In this document: one piece after another, positions 1 to 9,800 of the stretch | Position numbering within the stretch: the first letter of the stretch is position 1 | How the letters are laid out: every line of letters begins with the position of its first letter | Source of the DNA: Edolisoma coerulescens | Lineage: Eukaryota > Chordata > Aves > Passeriformes > Campephagidae | Direction: 5' to 3' | Length of the DNA stretch: 64,000 nucleotides | Assembly: GCA_013397115.1 (NCBI GenBank) | Contig: VWZW01002762.1 | Coordinates: forward strand, 186,001 to 250,000 | Notes under the pieces: generated by a model | Databases searched by the model: none | Told to the model about the DNA's origin: nothing | What the model saw: only the letters and a program-made list of their open reading frames with translations | Made by a program: the position numbers and the translations under genes

Positions 1-1541
1 AATGAAGAAAGCAGTAGGAATGCCCTTTAATTCCACTGATGATTTTACATCAGGTCTTTTGTTGAAAAACATCACATAGACATTGCCAAACATCTCCTTT
101 TCTATTATGTACTAAATGGTAGATCTGCGTATTATGCACATGCACAGATTTAGGGAATCATCAGCAGAAACAAGCCTTTAATCCTTGACTGGACTGAGGA
201 AGGTGAAAAGATAACATTCTAAAAAAGGAAGCTTGCAAAAAGGAGACCATCATCCTTGGAGATTGCAGAAGGGATCATTCCTTCTGTGTAACTGATTAGC
301 TGTCAGGCGAGAAAGAGTACACACTGGAAAAACTCATCAAGGTCTAAGGGGTATTTTGGGCAGGATTGGAGGAGGAGTAGCTTCCTCTTACAGTGTTTTC
401 TTTCATGCTAATTATTTGGCTCTGTGATAACAAACAAATGTTTTAAGATAAAGCTAACCAAAGAAGCAGCAGTAGCATGGCATATATCTAAACCGGTATT
501 TATTGCTTGTGACAGAAACCCAAGATTTTTCAGATAATTCATCTATAAATCTGGACCTGATTCACTCCAGAAACTTTTCTGATAGCTCCTGCAGATTGAG
601 AAGTTACTGCAGACTGCTCTCTGCTTGTATTTGACTATTGACTGATGGCCTCTGTTATGCATAATTAAAGATTAAAGTATCCAAACCTCCAACACCATCT
701 ATCTAAACAACAATTCTATTATCCAGAGGCATGGATATCAAAGAGTAGGATTAGCCTGTTTCAAGAAAACCCAAAATATTATGATGGTTAGCCTGGCTGA
801 GCAGCCAGGATAAAACGGCTTAATGAGAAATCCTGAACAGATTGGAGTAAAATTTCTCAAATTCTGAAAAAAATGCTTTATGCCTTCTCACCAGTTAGAA
901 ATTTATAGAAGACAAAAAATTACTTTTCACTACGATGTTGTTTGCTTTATGATCTCCTCTAGAGTTTTTCTTTTAATTTTGGGGTTATCTCTTCCCAGCA
1001 GCTTGCTGCAACACTCAATCTTTCTTACAGGTTATACCTTTCCATTGCTTAGAGAAGATAGAAATGATGCAATTTCAGTCAGTGTTAACGTTATTTAGAC
1101 CACAGTGAACACGAGTGAAAAAATGTTATTTACCACTTGATCGCAACAGTGAATTCCACAAACAAAGCTGTCTGCTCTTAAGACTCTGTAGCACAGCTTA
1201 GAGGGTTTGTATACATTCCAAATGTGAGCATTACTTTACTAATGCGAAGGAACAGAAATAAAGTACTTAAAAATACAACCAGCTTTGGCTTCTACAGAAA
1301 CTGTCAACGCTGGTTTTCAATGTACCAAACAAATGTCACTATGAATAAATCAGATCTGGTTTTAGCCTCTTCTTGTACAAGGCAGCAGTGACACTGCATT
1401 TTCTAATTAGGATTGAACTAATACCCACAAGGTGACCATCAGCAACAATATGAACCATTATGATATACAGATTATTGGACAGCTCTTCCACAGTATTTCT
1501 AAAATATAATCATAGATGAAGATACAGTAATAGACTCTTAC
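1..1541 (-). other. TRAPPC12: TRAPPC12 intron (3' flank of first coding exon), partial
   Basis: This is sequence downstream (minus strand) of the donor site at 1541/1540. It is AT-rich with no long open frame. I looked for the next TRAPPC12 coding exon, which in vertebrates resumes with a GDAVKDLM-like stretch, and did not find it, so this is taken as intron. No recognisable repeat was seen. Plus-strand frames such as 880-1098 have no gene-like features. Confidence 0.7.
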
Positions 1542-2744
1542 CTGGATATTATCGAATTTTAACCCAGGCATGGTGAGATTCTCTTTATCTATGAACACGG
1601 CGCTGTATTGTTGTGTGGCAACTGAAATGAGAACATTTCTTGTTTCCTCACTAGGAATCCAAGCATCATTTCTTCTATCTAGTTCACTCATATTTAAGGC
1701 TGTGGCAAACGGGTCATCACTCCCAGCAAAAACAGCTTGGATTTGTGAGAATGGCTTGGGGGACTGAGTTATTTCTAGAGATGATGGAGGACCACCTGCT
1801 TCAGGTCTCCCATTTTGCACAGGGAAAGTAGGGTTGGATGAAGAACCACCTCCATCATTAGAAAGAGAGGACATTTGCTCTGGAACTGAAGAGCTTGCAT
1901 TGGGATTACTAACAGAAATAAAATTGGATGTGGTAAATGAATCAAAAAAATCAGAAGCTAAAGTATTAGTGTTAACGGTGTCGCCAAAGAACTTGCTTAG
2001 ACTAGGACTTGGTTGAACCACCTGTGGATTAGACTTCACTGGAGTCTCTATTATACTACTAAAACTAGGAGATTTTACCATCTGAGGCTCAAAACCGTCA
2101 GGCAGGAACAACTGTGGCTGGGTACTAGCATTGTTTGCTTGGCTGAAGATGGTGCACACAGGAATGGGCTCAGCCTCAGAAGATGGTGTGGTAGTACTGG
2201 GTGACAATATTTGGTCCTCAGGTTTGCTTTCATCAGTATTATTTGGTTTTGTTTCAACAGGAACATTGTTTCCCAACTTTGGTTCCTCCTTCACTGCTTC
2301 CTGAATTGATTCTTCCTTTAGAGATGCCTGATCATCTGTTCCAATCTCAGAAATGTCTTTAGGAGTTTCTTCATGTTCAGTTTCACTCTCATTACTTAAA
2401 AACTCTTCTTTATCCACTTCTACTTGTGTTTTTTGATTATCTTTAGCTTCCATTTGCTCTACTATCTCCTGAAGACAACCAAGTTCACCTGTGTCATCTT
2501 CACTGTTGTTTGGAGAATCTGAAATAATGACACTCTCCATCATTTGCTCATTAAGTTTATCTACAAAATTATTTGAATCTTCTGATACAGTTTCATTCCC
2601 TTCAGACTCAAATTCATCTCCACCAAGATCGATGGTTTCCTCATGAAAGAGAATTTCTTCTTGAGTTTTCTGAACTACATCTCTGCTGTCATCTTCATCT
2701 GAGGTGCTCTTTGCATCCTTAGCGCTGCTTTCATTATTCTCCAT
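1542..2744 (-). CDS. TRAPPC12: TRAPPC12 (TRAPP complex subunit 12), first coding exon
   Basis: TRAPPC12 (also TTC15/TRAMM) is a subunit of TRAPPIII, which tethers vesicles and activates Rab1 in ER-Golgi traffic and autophagy; the human protein is also reported at mitotic kinetochores with CENP-E. This exon encodes 401 residues, about the first half of the protein. Visible landmarks are EETIDLGGDEF (residues 35-45), PVCTIFSQ (195-202), DGFEPQMVKSPSF (216-228), VVQPSPSLS (242-250), DFFDSFTTS (265-273), FAGSDDPFATAL (339-350), DRRNDAW (356-362) and KENLTMPGLKFDNIQ (387-401). These match conserved islands of vertebrate TRAPPC12. The rest is acidic, Ser/Thr-rich and probably disordered. The TPR repeats lie in downstream exons outside the window. 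The start is the ATG at 2744-2742, five bases inside a pyrimidine-rich acceptor (AG at 2751-2750). The frame remains open for 10 codons into the intron, but that extension is intronic. The exon ends in phase 0 at a GTAAGAG donor. Confidence 0.95.
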
Positions 2745-2749
2745 AGTAA
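2745..2749 (-). other. TRAPPC12: TRAPPC12 5' UTR bases of the first coding exon, with acceptor site
   Basis: Read on the minus strand, a run of CTT repeats ends in CAG at 2752-2750. Five bases (TTACT) then precede the ATG. The acceptor is strong, so the remaining 5' UTR must be in an upstream exon, most likely inside the CpG island above about 3.6 kb. Confidence 0.75.
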
Positions 2750-3026
2750 CTGAAGAAGAAGAAGTCCCCACCAAAACAAGAATTAGTTTTATTACTTGTG
2801 TATTGGTCAGGTGTCACAGTGAAACTCCTAAGTATCATACAAATACTGAAATTCTTGCTTTAAAAACAACGTAATTTCACTATTTCACATCTTCCCTTCG
2901 ACATTTTTCATTTAATGTCTAACCACAGAATTAATTCTGAAAATATTTTCTCTTTATCCTTTCTGCAAGTCGTAAAACCATTGAGCTCGAAGAGCAAATG
3001 CCTGCCACTAAACACAGATGAAACAG

Positions 3027-3235
3027 TATCATAGAATCGTATCAGACAGTGGTTTGGTTTGGGAAGGGACCTTACAAGATCATCTGATTCCAAACCCCCT
3101 ACCATGGGCAGGGACACTTTCCACTAGACCAGGTTGCTCAGAGCCCCATCCAGCCTGGCCTTAAACTCCTCCAGGGTTGGGACCTCTCGAACTTCCCCCG
3201 GCAACTTGTTCCAGGGACCCAACATTTCCTTCCTT
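3027..3235 (-). repeat. CR1 LINE 3'-end fragment, antisense to plus strand
   Basis: The plus strand reads as the reverse complement of the CR1 3' end: an ATAGAATC-type octamer region, then GGTTTGG, GGGAAGGGACCTTA, CCATGGGCAGGGACA, CCACTAGACCAGGTTGCTC and CCCATCCAGCCTGGCC. This is the usual avian CR1 3' order. It is 5'-truncated, as most CR1 copies are. It ends within about 60-100 bp of the CpG island. CR1 is the dominant LINE of birds and other sauropsids. The right boundary is approximate. Confidence 0.9.
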
Positions 3236-3530
3236 GGTCGCAAAGACCGGCTAGGTCCTGGTTTCAGCAAAGGGAAGCGTGGCTTCACGGCTATCACCAG
3301 CGCAGGCTGCCGAGCACGGGCCGGCTAAGCAGGAGGAGCGCTCGGCGGCGGCAGCGCCGCTCGCGAGCCCCCGCAGCCCCGGCTGGGCTCGGCGCTGCCT
3401 CCGGCGCCACCGCGGGCTCCCCGGCCCGGACCACCCGCGGCAGGGGTGGGCCCGGCCTCCCCCTGGCGCAGCCCCGAGGCCGCCCCAGAGACCACCCTCC
3501 CACCCGGACGCCCCTCAGGCCGCGCTACCG

Positions 3531-3628
3531 CCCCATTCCATTCCATTCCATTCCATTCCATTCCATTCCACTCCACTNCGTTCCACTCCGTCCCGTCCCG
3601 TCCCGTCCCGTCCCGTCCCGTCCCGTCA
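3531..3628. repeat. Pentanucleotide microsatellite (CATTC)n to (CCGTC)n, with one N
   Basis: Roughly eight to nine CATTC units are followed by a degenerate transition (CTCCACTNCGTTCCACTCCG) and then about seven to eight CCGTC/TCCCG units. Base 3578 is N, so the assembly did not resolve the junction and copy number may be misestimated. The array lies about 180-280 bp upstream of the EIPR1 ATG inside the shared CpG island, and either upstream of EIPR1 or in the first TRAPPC12 intron. Confidence 0.95.
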
Positions 3629-3807
3629 CCTCCGCGCCGCCGCCGCCCCGTCCGGCACCGCTCCCCCCACAGCGCGCCTGCGCGCGGGCCGGGCAGGGCA
3701 GGGCTGCGCGCGCGCAGCTCCCGGAAGCGGCCGGCGACGGGCCGCGCCGAGGGCCAGAAAGCATCGGAGGCGACGTGGGGGTGCCTGGCTGCGCTGGGGT
3801 GGTCGCG

Positions 3808-3849
3808 ATGGAGGACGACGCGCCGGTGATTTACGGGCTGGAGTTCCAG
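3808..3849 (+). CDS. EIPR1: EIPR1 coding exon 1
   Basis: Encodes residues 1-14 (MEDDAPVIYGLEFQ), the conserved N-terminus of the family. The ATG sits in a good context (GCGATGG). The exon ends in CAG before a GTGAGC donor, in phase 0. It lies inside the CpG island, so the upstream part of the same exon is 5' UTR; the transcription start is not visible. Confidence 0.95.
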
Positions 3850-6800
3850 GTGAGCGCAAGGGGAGGTTAGGGGAGGGTCGGTAGGTGCCGGTCCTGCTTC
3901 CGAGAAGGCGCTGGCCGCGGGATCGGGTGTGTGTAGAGGGGCAGGGGGGAGCCCGCCCGGGGGACACCCGCGTCCTCCCTCCTCCCCCGAGCCGGGGCCG
4001 GGGGCACCACGGGCACCGCCAGGTTGTGGTGGCTTTTGGCAGCCGCGTTGGGGTGTTCAAGGGGGGCTGGACAGCGGCCGGGAGTCGGTCCCCGCTCCCA
4101 AACGCGCTGTGCGCAGGGCGGGTGCGGGGCCCCGGCAGGGCTCCTTCTCCCCGTGCTGCCGGGGGGTCTCCTGCCTAGTCAGCGCTCCCTGCTCCGCCTC
4201 TGGAACAGGCTGTGCCTGGCGCTGGAGTGGTACGGAAGTACTGTCAAAGACATCCTTGATTCTGCCTTGTCAGAAAAAAAAAAATAATTAAAAATTGCTT
4301 TTCTGACAAGAGAGCATGAAACTGTTCCCAGTAAATTAGGAATTTTAGTTGGTTAGACCCTACCGTAAATCTGCATGAACTTTGTGGGATCTCCCTGTGA
4401 GGTCTATATATGTGCATTTGTCCCATGGGACAAATCTGTCCATCATATCAGTATTTTATGGCTGTAAGGAAATGAAACTGTCTAACTTAGAAACTTACTG
4501 ATCATCTTCTTAGAGGAACACAGGTGTTGTGTTTAGTGAGGTTTCTATAAGTTCTGGGGAAGCAGAGCAAGAGGGACCCTAATTCATTCTTCCTCCACTA
4601 AGGGCTTTACTCAGCTGCTATGTGTTCTCTTTGCCAACAGCTGGCTTATCATCACTGGCCTTTATAGCAGCAATACCTGCAGAAGAAAACCAGCACCTCC
4701 TAACAAAGCAATTCATTCTATAGTAGATATAGTAATATAAATATCTACACATGCACTTTTTTTTTGGCACCTTTGCTAAAGTGTTTGTGAAAAGTAGTGT
4801 ACAAAGGCTCTTTGTAACAAATGTCCTGCATACTGAGCCGTGTACTCTGTGGTCCTGACTATACCAATAGATTTCATTAGCAAATGTTGTATTTGTTTGG
4901 TTTTCCTCTTGTATAGGAGCTGCTACGTAGTATTCACCTGCACTAAATGTTGAATCTGCTGAAGTCTGATAAAGTCTGATAGCATGCTGTCTGTATTGTA
5001 CGACAGTATTTTGTGATTGGCTAGAAATGGCTGTATCTCGTACTTCAAAATTGATGAAACTTATACTTAAATCTCTTTTGCAAAAGAGAACATATATCCT
5101 GTAATTAATAAAATTCATAGTGCCTTTCTAGAAGGTCGCATGGAATTCATCTTGCGAAAATTTGGGAAAGCTCGTGTGTGTTGTCTGGGTCCTTCGTGGA
5201 CCTGTGTACCCTGCCCCCTCCAACCATATATCTCCTACAGACTTATTCTCTCTGTTGAAGTATGTAACTTGTTGGAGTTGTCTGGCAGTAGGATAAAGCA
5301 AAAAGATGAATAAAGTGGATGTAACGAAAGGAAATTACTGTTAATACTGATCACTTAGGGAGAGGGTGAGGAAAGAAGAGAGGATTTATGGGTAAGCCAG
5401 AAAGGGAGTGTAGAGATGAAGGCTCTGTTTCTGATCTCCATTAACTCACAGATTGGCTTTAAAACAAATTACATCTCTGTGCTTTTTGAAAATGGAGAGA
5501 CACTAATATAGAAACTTAAACCTAAAACTGATCTGGTTTTTCCAACTTGCATCTCCACATCTTATAAGAAAGATTATTATTCTGTGTTGCTAGATAATAA
5601 CGGTTAGCTGCGTCATCACAATTACCTCTTTTTGTCTGAAAGCATCTCTTCAGACTAATATTTCAGCCAAGTTTTAAAAATTTTGTTTTAGCTTCTGTTT
5701 GGGCTCCAGCAGTCAGTAAAAGTCCATCTTTGGCGGCTGATGGAAAAAGTGTAGTTGTGTGGATGTGCTTTTCATCTGATCCAATGTGACCATGTTCGTA
5801 GGAACATAAAGCTGATTCCTCCTAGGTGCTATCCACCAACTAACTTAGAAGTTATTTTTGCATGTTTTCTGTTCATTTCTATGTACAGAATGTGTTCTGA
5901 TGTATTGGAATACATAAGGTAACACAGAGTAATGAACAAATACATTTTTCTCTTTTTTAATCTCTTTGGTTTATCTGTGAGCTATATGAACATTGCACAG
6001 ACATGCAAATTGTGTGTGACTTTTAGGGTGTATGTCTCTTTTTGTGACTTTTAAAAAGACAGTCTCACCATAGTTGCTCTGTCTGACTGCAGTGAAAATG
6101 AGAAGATTACAGTGGGTGGTGAATGAAAATGTGAGATACTGCTTGAAATAAGGTACTGAGTTGTGTGGTTGTGGCTCATGATGATGAATACAAAGCAACA
6201 GCAGCAGCTGCAGAACATTTCAATACCAAGGTGGTTCTTCTAAAAGGAACCTTGGTAGAATTCATCAATATCCTTAATTATAAGACTGTGATGAATGAGG
6301 TCCCAGGAATATTGCTAAGTGCTGGTTTTTTCAGTGAAATTATGTCCTTCTTGTCCTGCGTAGCCCCTTGTCCTGGGCTTTACTGCCTAACCTGGAGTAC
6401 CTGGTATGTTTACCCTGTGTTGAATTGGCTTTCATTTTCAGGGAGTCACAATTTTCCCCATGTTTTTCTTGAGGGTTTAAACAGTGACGTTTTGAGCAGG
6501 TACGAAAACACCACTGAACATCTCAAAATACTTTATTTGCCTTAGTTTAAGATTGACCGGACACCATTTATAGCCCTGGAAATGAGCAGTGTGGAGAGGT
6601 GCTTTCTGGGATAGGTGTTTGGCTCAAGCCTATGTCTTGCTTATTTAAAAGCATGCAGAAGCCAGCCAGCATCATGGAATGAGGGAAGAGGAACATGGCT
6701 TATGCCAGAGAGTAATCATTTTGCACCGTGTGTTTGGCACATTTAATGGATTTTGGGGATACCACAACACTGAGTTAAATTTCAGCATGCTGGATACTCC

Positions 6801-9800
6801 TACTATATGTTGCATGTCAAAAGTACGTAGGCTTGCGAGGGAAAAGGATAATGAGCAGGAGGCAAGGACAGTAGAAAGCCACCTGGCTGAGCACAGGGCC
6901 GTACTGCACGTGGGCAGCTCCAGCAGCACCCTGAGATAGGGTCTGGCTGAAGCAGGCTTGAAAAAAGTGCACTAATGCTTTGAGAGAGTTAGTGTTCTGC
7001 ATTGTGGTCATCGTGCTTCTTGAATAAGTGGTACTTGGCCCATTTTGTGTTGTCAGTTGTTAACAGACAACAGGTTTTATGAATCTGAACAGAGACTATA
7101 GATTTTTAGGACTTGCCTGCTTGCAAGAGTAAGATGGAACTTAATTTCCCTAAAGCCAAATCTGTTTTCTTAGAGTAAGGAACTTAAAGTGTGCAAAATA
7201 CCCACTGAAATAGATTGTAGAAGACCTGTGACCAATGTGTGTGACCTATTGTCATCAGTATGTACTGAGAATAGCTCAGCTGACTTACCTGTGATGGAGT
7301 AAAAGCCAGGTGTAGATTTACTAGAAGTGGTAAAATGGGTCTTCCCAGGAAAATGTGTGTCATTTGTGAGCTTCCCAGGGAAACCTGTGCTGACTTTCAG
7401 ACGTGGCTGTGTTCCTGGTATGGGAGTGCAGAGCCTATGGCTCCTATTGGCAGTGGTGTTCTCTTCCCTGGGGGAAGCTTTTGTGGTCTCCTGTGGGTTC
7501 AGAGAGACTGACCTAAGCAGAACGTGCATAATTTTGGTCCAGCTTTAAGCAATGTCGTTGGAAGATTTACTTTGAAAATTGAATCAGTTTAAGAAACTGC
7601 ATAATAATGTCTTACTAAAATTCCTAGCTTTTCTGTCAGTTCTCTTTCTTCTCTAAGATTACTTGCCTCATGAGTGCCAATCCTGTATATTTTAAACGTT
7701 TGTGGTTTAAAGTGTTAGTAGAGGAACAAAAGTAGCTAAGTGGCAAAGCTCTCTTCACTAATCCCCCGAAGATCTTCATAGTGCATGAAGTGGAGCAGTT
7801 GGAAAGTATTTTTTTAGGACCCTCAAGCAATTAGTAGGATCTTCCTAATGTTAGGTGTAGTACAGAATAATGACAGTATAAAGATACAGTTAGGTGAACT
7901 TGAAAGAACTTTTACATGGTGATTGTTACCTTCATGACAAATGAATGGGTTTTCTGAGGATGATTGTGCTGTGCAGGTCTTTGTGTGCAGGTTGCATTTG
8001 TTGCTGTGAGGGTTTACAGAATCTGTCAGTCTTTGGAATAGGGTCAGTGCACTAAATACGTCAGCGATGGGAATTCTTTTGCTGTGAAAGACTTGGGGAA
8101 AGCAGCTGTCTGAGAGCATTGAAGGTCACCTGTGCATGTGTGCTGCCAACCTTTTCACTGATAGTTACTGAAGCTTATTAGAGTCACTGAGAGGGTCTCC
8201 TACTGTGGTGGGAGAAACAAGGCTGTCTTACCTAAGTAAAAATCAAAGTGTGCTTACTTGAAAATTGAAATTTTGCCAGAAGGCAAAAATAACATTCATG
8301 ACAGCCTGGGGCTTGTCTGGGGGAGCAGGGAACTTGTATTTTGCCTCCAGAATGAGGCATCAGCAAATCCAGCTCCCCACCCCTAGTAGCAGTACACTAA
8401 TTCTGCATAACAGATGGTCAAGTAACTTTAAATTCAGATTTAGTGATTGCAAGCCAAATACTATGTCCTTACATTTTGCATTGCAAGTTCACGGTTTGTT
8501 AGTACAGATTGATTGTATGAATTTCAAATGATCTCTGGTCTGCAGAATATTTTTTGTTTGTATTAAATGTAATACAAATATTCAAATGTTGAGGTCTGTT
8601 TGTTTTCTTGCTTGTTAATACCAAACCAATGCAATGCATCAGCATGACAACATATGTATTGAACAAGTACTTTTTTGTTTGTCTATTAATGCCCTAAATA
8701 GTAACAGTCAAATTAACAAAACAACCAAAAAAACCCTCCAAACCAAAACAATGACAAAAAACCCCAACAAACAAACAAAAACAAATGAACAAAAAAACCA
8801 ACCAAAGAAAACCCAAAACTTTGTGCATTTGGCTGGTATTTCAAAAGATGTTGAGGAGTGAAAGTATTTCAGAAGACATTATGAACAAAGTGTAGAGAAT
8901 CAGTGCATTGCAGTTCCATAATGCACTTAGCTTAAACCAGCCTTGTTTACCCTTTTGAGGTTTGACATTGTGTTCTTCTGGATCATCTCTTGCCGTTGTC
9001 AAGGACAATAGACTGTATTCTATTTCTTTTTCTCAGAGGTTTTTATTATTCTGCAGGTGGCCTAAATTGTCAAGGGCATGGTAGAAGGTGATCTTTGCCT
9101 AGCATCACACTGAGTGATGGCATAGTGTAGGCATAGACATAATGCCGAGTCTCCAAGTTAGTCTTACCTGCATTCTGCTGCAATGATTGTTCTTTCTTTT
9201 GCTTTATCTTGATGCTGCTGTCTGTCACACTTGTGTGCTAGGGTTTTGAATGTCCTTTGCATGTCTATTTTTTGCAACGGATTTGCAGTTCTGTTCTGTT
9301 TTGTAAAACTGCTCGCTTTAAACCGTGCACGTTTCCTCATAGGGCTGTGGATAAGTATGGAATTTGGACAAGTAGCCAGAAAGTTCTTTGTGGTTCACAA
9401 TGTTTTAAACTTTGCTTGCTAATATTTTTTTCCTAGAGTTAGGCCTTCTTTAAAAACGAAATGATGTCGTTGTTGCATTGTCTAGCACTATCAGTTAGGT
9501 GGGATGTGACTTGTTTTCCTGCTACTTGTGTCTTTCAGATGTGTATTCTGGGTATTTTCTAAGCATTATAGCAATTTTTTTAGTAAGTAATAGTTTAATA
9601 TCTTGGGTAGAATCATAAAATGGTTTGGGTTGGAAGAGACCTTAAAGATCATCCAGTTCCAACCCCTCCCTGTTATGGGCAGGGACACCTTCCACCAGAC
9701 CAGGTTATTCAGAGCTCCATCCAGCCTGCTCTTGAACTTCAGGGACGGGGAGTCCAGAACCTCTCTGGGCAACCTGTTCCATGCCTCACCACCCTAACAG

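Larger units (their letters stand above)
2750..3629 (-). other. TRAPPC12: TRAPPC12 5' intron (inferred extent)
   Basis: This segment lies between the coding-exon acceptor (2750/2751) and the CpG-island promoter. A possible donor on the minus strand (GAG followed by GTGACG) lies near 3626-3633, which would place a short non-coding first exon just above it. That donor is inferred from motif only. The interval holds a CR1 fragment (about 3027-3235) and the pentanucleotide array (about 3531-3628). Otherwise no gene is seen. Confidence 0.45.
3290..4210. promoter_or_regulatory. CpG-island bidirectional promoter of TRAPPC12 and EIPR1
   Basis: An abrupt GC- and CpG-rich block of about 0.9 kb in an otherwise AT-rich window. 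It separates the divergent start codons of TRAPPC12 (2744, minus) and EIPR1 (3808, plus). There is no TATA box near the EIPR1 start. Promoter-type motifs visible by eye are an ETS/GABP-like CCGGAAGC at 3721-3728, an NRF1-like GCGCCTGCGC at 3674-3683, and a palindromic TGCGCGCGCGCA at 3705-3716. These motif classes are common in housekeeping bidirectional promoters. Transcription start sites are not determinable from sequence. The many long frames inside the island reflect few stop codons in GC-rich DNA. Confidence 0.85.

Noticed and set aside
41..75. Minus-strand KDLM resembling the start of the next TRAPPC12 exon
   Set aside because: It is followed at once by a stop and neighbouring codons do not fit the family; four residues are chance.
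1458..1541. 27-codon continuation of the TRAPPC12 frame past FDNIQ
   Set aside because: It begins at a good GTAAGAG donor and the residues do not match the family, so it is intron read-through.
2745..2774. Upstream ATG giving a 10-residue N-terminal extension of TRAPPC12 (start at 2774)
   Set aside because: The extra codons overlap the pyrimidine tract and CAG acceptor at 2751-2750; they are intronic. The family start matches the ATG at 2744.
3134..4291. Many long open frames on both strands through the CpG island
   Set aside because: GC-rich sequence has few stops. The frames cross the microsatellite, the N and the EIPR1 exon 1 splice site, and show proline/arginine-rich translation typical of non-coding CpG islands.
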